Positions 61,111 to 64,000 of a stretch of 64,000 nt of DNA are shown here, piece by piece (the stretch's first letter is position 1; the number at the start of each line of letters is the position of its first letter). The stretch covers positions 3,735,001-3,799,000 of the forward strand of contig NZ_CP051677.1 in NCBI RefSeq assembly GCF_012849055.1. Direction: 5' to 3'. The notes beneath the pieces were generated by a model. That model had not been told where the DNA came from. It searched no databases and saw nothing but the letters and a program-made list of their open reading frames with translations. A program made the position numbers and the translations under genes. Origin of the DNA: Spirosoma rhododendri (GTDB lineage: Bacteria; Bacteroidota; Bacteroidia; Cytophagales; Spirosomataceae).

Positions 61111-62196
61111 TTAATTGGTCAGGTCGTTATAAAGCAGCAGGCTACCTTCGGTTACGATGCGGGTGCCGGGTTGGAGATTGCCGCCTTCGACGAAGGCGTA
61201 CCGGGTTGTGTTCTGGATGACTTTTACCTCGCGGACGTCGAATTTGTTGGGGGCGCTCTGCACGATCACGTAGTAGTGGTCGCGGTCGAAGACGAGGGCT
61301 TTCTGCGCTACCGCTAACCCCTGCTGCGCGGCCGTGTTGGGCAGGTGAACATGGATGGTCGCGAACATATCGGGTTTGAGCAGCCCGTCTTTGTTGCTGA
61401 GTACGATCCGGACTTTCAGCACCCGCGCCTGCTCATCGAGCACACTGCTGATGTTGTCGATACGGCCCCGGAATACCTTGTCAGGGTAGGCCAGCACCTG
61501 CACGTCGACCGGCTGCCCCTGCTTGATTTCGGGGATGTCGGTTTCGTAGACATTGGCCATGATCCAGATCTGTTGCAGGCTCGAAATGGTGTAGAGCGGG
61601 TTGGTATTGTCGGACCGCAGATCCTGCCCACTGTTCACGTTCTTCTCGACGATATACCCGGCGATGGGCGCTTTCACGCTGAAATAGGGTTGCCCGGTGG
61701 TGTTGCTGCCGCCATACACCCGCAGAATATTTCCCGACCGACCAAGTTCGTCTTTCGCTTTTTGCAGGTTGTTTTTGGCCGTGATAAAGTCTGTTTCCGA
61801 CGTGAAACCGGCTTTGTACTGCGCCTGTACGTTTTTCAGGTTCTGCTGCGCCACTTCCAGATCGGCTTTGTCGGCCTGGTAATCGTTGACGTAGTTGGAA
61901 ATATCACCCGACCGGATCAGGGCCAGGTCCTGCCCTTTCTGCACATAGCTGCCCAGCGTGACGGTTGCCTTTTCGACATTACCCGACACCAGCGGAAACA
62001 CCCGCACAACGTTGTCCTGGTCGAAGGTAACGGTACCGTTGAGCGTCAGCTCGCTTTCGGGGTTGATACGGCGCACCGAATCGGTCAGGTAGCTGCTGCT
62101 CGAATCAGCGGCTGAGGTCGGTACTTGTTCGGCTTCTTCCTTGTGCCCACAGGCTACAAGCAACACACCGGAGAGGAGAATGAGGGGAAACTTCAT
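61111..62196 (-). CDS. czcB: CzcB-type RND periplasmic adaptor
   Basis: A 361-residue membrane-fusion lipoprotein (LLSGVLLVACG, Cys16). The order is barrel-sandwich half, coiled-coil hairpin (about 95-160: DLEVAQQNLKNVQAQYKAGF...NNLQKAKDELGRSG), second barrel-sandwich half (PYFSVKAPIAGYIVEKNVNSG), beta-barrel (QGQPVDVQVLAYPDKVFRGR) and membrane-proximal domain. It links the pump in the inner membrane to the outer-membrane channel. There is no His-rich metal-binding N-terminus as in classical CzcB. Confidence 0.92.
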   Translation of the reverse strand: MKFPLILLSGVLLVACGHKEEAEQVPTSAADSSSSYLTDSVRRINPESELTLNGTVTFDQDNVVRVFPLVSGNVEKATVTLGSYVQKGQDLALIRSGDISNYVNDYQADKADLEVAQQNLKNVQAQYKAGFTSETDFITAKNNLQKAKDELGRSGNILRVYGGSNTTGQPYFSVKAPIAGYIVEKNVNSGQDLRSDNTNPLYTISSLQQIWIMANVYETDIPEIKQGQPVDVQVLAYPDKVFRGRIDNISSVLDEQARVLKVRIVLSNKDGLLKPDMFATIHVHLPNTAAQQGLAVAQKALVFDRDHYYVIVQSAPNKFDVREVKVIQNTTRYAFVEGGNLQPGTRIVTEGSLLLYNDLTN

Positions 62197-62213
62197 GGTT
62201 CAATGAGTGGTAG

Positions 62214-62302
62214 AATGATAGAATGATTGAGTTGTTGAATGATTGAATGGCAAAACGGACCCTGACCTATTCAATCATTCAATATTCAGTCATTCTATCA
62301 TT
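62214..62302. repeat. GAATGATT-type hairpin between czcC and czcB
   Basis: The 37-nt arms 62214-62250 and 62266-62302 match at roughly 31 positions (AATGATAGAATGATTGAG... with ...CATTCTATCATT). It starts 17 nt from the czcB ATG, and its right arm includes the first two bases of the czcC stop codon (TAA read from 62303-62301). Confidence 0.88.
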
Positions 62303-63629
62303 AAAAAAACCGCGTATTCGTCACGTAGTCGAGCAGTTGCTGCGACTGGAATAGATTGTTCTGGAGGTTGATGTTGTTGAGCTGGGCCTGCTGGTAGGTG
62401 CGGATCTTGTCGAGGTAGTCGAGCAGGCCGATTACGCGGGCGTTGTAGGCGCGGGTGGCTTCGACCGAAATATTCCGGATGCGGTCGAGGTACCCGGTGG
62501 GGCGGCTGTTGTACTGACCGTAGTAGGTGTTCAGCTTGTCGTAGGCGTTCAGCACGTCGCTCTGGATAATGGCCTGCTGGTTTTCCCGGCCCACACCCGC
62601 ACTCTGCAACGTCAGTTCAGCCGACCGGATAGCGCCCTGATTCCTGTTTCGCACGGGCAGGTCCATCGCCAGTTGCAGGCCCGTGAAGTTGACGTACGCA
62701 TTTCCGTAGCGTTCAAACAGAATCCCCGTCGTCAGATCGGGCGTCCGGCGGGATTTTTCGAGGGCCAGACTCCGCTCGGCGTTGGTAATCTGCTCCTGCG
62801 ACAGAGCCGCATCGGGGCGATTGGTCAGCGCCGAATCAATGGCTGTGGCGACGTTGGGCAGGGCTGGTACATTCATAGACAGTTCGGTGGGTAACAGAAA
62901 CGCCCGCGTATTGGCCTGTCGCAGCAACACCCGCAACGTCGCCTGCTCGTCGGCAATCTGCGAGCTGTAATTGGCAATGTTGGCTTGCAGGTCGCGCGTG
63001 GCCACTTCCAGACGGGTTACCTCGTAGGGGGCGACCCCCCCCGTTTGCTGGGCAATCCGATACGATTCGGTCAGCCGCTGCTGCCGGACCAGTTCTTCCT
63101 GAAACAGATTGAGTGCCTGAAGATCGTAAAACAGGTTGGCGTAGGTCGTGTAGAGCTGGTAGCGAAGCGTCCGCAGCACATCGCGAAAAGCCAGCTGGGC
63201 CAGACTCCGGTTACTTTCGGCCAGCGCCACCAGCTTGCTCCGCTTACCGGCCAGCAAGAGCACCTGTTGTAGCTGCACGGCGAAGTACCCGCTGTTGAAA
63301 ACCTGACTGTTGATGTCGGCCTGCGAGGGCGTTTTCAGCGGCAGCACCTTGCCCGTGTTGGGGTTGTAGAGGTTGGTCTGAAACCACAGGTTGGGGTTGG
63401 GGCGCAGACCGGCCTGCGTGATAGCGGCCCCGGCAATGTCGATCTGGTACCGCTGTGCGATCAGCTGGTAGTTACGCTCCAGAAACTGCTGCTCCAGCTG
63501 GGGCAGGGAAACACGGAGGGTATCGGCCGATGCGGGTGGGGTGGGGGTCTGAGCGAGTAGCGGTACCGCGACCAAACTGCCAATCAGTAAGAAAAACGAT
63601 TTAATGATCTGAGTGCTAATGCGTGTCAT
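62301..63629 (-). CDS. czcC: CzcC/TolC-family outer-membrane efflux protein
   Basis: A 442-residue outer-membrane channel subunit. It has a signal peptide (MTRISTQIIKSFFLLIGSL..., cut near LLAQ), then two similar halves of long helices and strands of the OEP family: LSLPQLEQQFLERNYQLIAQ-like start, LTGILFERYGNAYVNFTGLQLAMDLPVRNRNQG and a C-terminal helix. It is the first gene of the czc operon on the minus strand. The start at 63629 is preferred because it places the signal first; the frame is open for 11 more codons. Upstream is the phased TTAA array. Confidence 0.92.
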   Translation of the reverse strand: MTRISTQIIKSFFLLIGSLVAVPLLAQTPTPPASADTLRVSLPQLEQQFLERNYQLIAQRYQIDIAGAAITQAGLRPNPNLWFQTNLYNPNTGKVLPLKTPSQADINSQVFNSGYFAVQLQQVLLLAGKRSKLVALAESNRSLAQLAFRDVLRTLRYQLYTTYANLFYDLQALNLFQEELVRQQRLTESYRIAQQTGGVAPYEVTRLEVATRDLQANIANYSSQIADEQATLRVLLRQANTRAFLLPTELSMNVPALPNVATAIDSALTNRPDAALSQEQITNAERSLALEKSRRTPDLTTGILFERYGNAYVNFTGLQLAMDLPVRNRNQGAIRSAELTLQSAGVGRENQQAIIQSDVLNAYDKLNTYYGQYNSRPTGYLDRIRNISVEATRAYNARVIGLLDYLDKIRTYQQAQLNNINLQNNLFQSQQLLDYVTNTRFF

Positions 63630-63721
63630 GGATGATGTACGGGCAAGTCTGGAATCGGGCACTAAACGCGCAGCTGGTAAACCGGGGGGTGAGATTCCGG
63701 TGGCAAGTAGCGCCCGTCAAA

Positions 63722-63771
63722 TTAATCCATTGTTAAAGCCTTGTTAAGTAAATCTTAAAAAATTAAGTAAA
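63722..63771 (-). promoter_or_regulatory. TTAA repeats spaced 11 bp: candidate response-regulator site
   Basis: TTAA occurs at 63722, 63733, 63744 and 63755, each exactly 11 bp apart, and again at 63763. TTAAGTAAA is repeated directly at 63744 and 63763. One-turn spacing of direct repeats is typical of OmpR/PhoB-family regulators. It lies about 95-140 bp upstream of czcC. Confidence 0.55.
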
Positions 63772-63918
63772 ACTGCTTAGCCAAAAGCCCAGAACAGGGC
63801 TGCTATTCTGAGCAACTGGCAGTTACCAATTTATGGTCAATCAACGACCTGAATTGATGCGTTGAACGGACTGCTCAATAGGAGAAGGAAACCTTTTTCG
63901 GTTTAATGGTATTTTAAC

Positions 63919-63963
63919 AAAAAGCCTGCCATGTGACATTTGCTCGCCAAGCAGGCTCTTTGC
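63919..63963 (-). terminator. Intrinsic terminator of a gene to the right
   Basis: AGCCTGC (63923-63929) pairs with GCAGGCT (63951-63957), with a T tract on the minus strand (CTTTTTG). No gene in the window uses it, so it probably ends a minus-strand gene beyond base 64000. Confidence 0.7.
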
Positions 63964-64000
63964 ATCGGGCAGACGGGTAATGACTGCCGGTACACTCAAC

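Larger units (their letters stand above)
63630..64000. other. Upstream region of the czc operon
   Basis: About 370 bp to the window end with no gene. It holds the TTAA array (63722-63771), a small AGCCC...GGGCT inverted repeat near 63787, and a terminator (63919-63963) that appears to belong to a minus-strand gene beyond the window. Confidence 0.6.

Overview
The window is about 64 kb of a moderately GC-rich chromosome from a member of the Bacteroidota, most likely a Spirosoma-like cytophagal bacterium. The evidence is the promoter style (TAnnTTTG boxes, two of them with TTTG exactly 19 bp upstream), the lack of obvious Shine-Dalgarno sites, and the gene families present: an OmpL-like porin beside an ammonium channel, a histone H1-like small protein, GH35 and GH76 secreted glycosidases, a SusD-free sugar block, a 4Fe-4S APS/PAPS reductase, and a topoisomerase IV A subunit with the Bacteroidota architecture. 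Assignment to genus is inference. No rRNA, tRNA, CRISPR array, prophage or intact insertion sequence was seen.

Layout. 1-9.3 kb: end of a diflavin reductase, LuxC-type acyl-CoA reductase divergent from a dicluster ferredoxin, porin-ammonium channel pair, biotin carboxylase (with a displaced C-terminus), an alpha-oxoamine synthase, histone H1-like protein and a MaoC dehydratase. 9.3-21.1 kb: acyltransferase 3, RlmI-type methyltransferase, pyruvate dehydrogenase E2 with two lipoyl domains, thioredoxin, sterol-desaturase family hydroxylase, hotdog thioesterase, a small secreted/lipoprotein group, a methyltransferase-GT87 pair and a Uma2 protein. 21.1-29.5 kb: a sulfur assimilation region (cysN, cysD, cysH, metZ, TauE-type exporter). 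It is interrupted twice: by an AT-rich FkbM methyltransferase gene lying between cysN and cysD on the opposite strand, and by a UPF0175/PIN toxin-antitoxin pair plus an oxidoreductase. 29.6-34.3 kb: GH35, GH76, glycerophosphodiesterase and a DUF2306 protein. 34.5-45.8 kb: leuS, a polytopic membrane protein, a 2-hydroxyacid dehydrogenase, parC, a SanA-like protein, a CAP lipoprotein and a further lipoprotein. 45.8-57.5 kb: ECF-like sigma factor, DinB, EVE, MiaE, a 53-residue membrane protein, an AddB-like nuclease split by a frameshift, DoxX, and a membrane block of DUF389, Na+/H+ antiporter and DUF2254. 57.9-63.6 kb: a CzcCBA-type heavy-metal RND efflux operon.

The most striking structure is not a gene. 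At least sixteen long hairpins, plus two solitary arms or relics, fill intergenic gaps almost completely. They fall into word families: GTTTAAG-like heptamers, GAATGATT-like words, ACAGGATT words, a CCCCTGAAGGGG type, a GACAGGAAGT type and a TCATCCCGAC...GGGAT type. The two arms of one copy are nearly identical, while different copies share only the short words, so the arms appear to be kept matched within each copy. One heptamer-type hairpin lies in frame inside leuS, where it encodes about 26 extra residues at the edge of the editing domain. Other copies supply or abut the stop codons of neighbouring genes. This looks like a mobile or self-templating palindromic repeat system.

Two genes (accC and the AddB-like nuclease) each lack one C in a short C run. 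These could be real mutations or residual sequencing errors. A four-fold TTAA repeat with exact 11-bp spacing upstream of the czc operon is a candidate response-regulator site.
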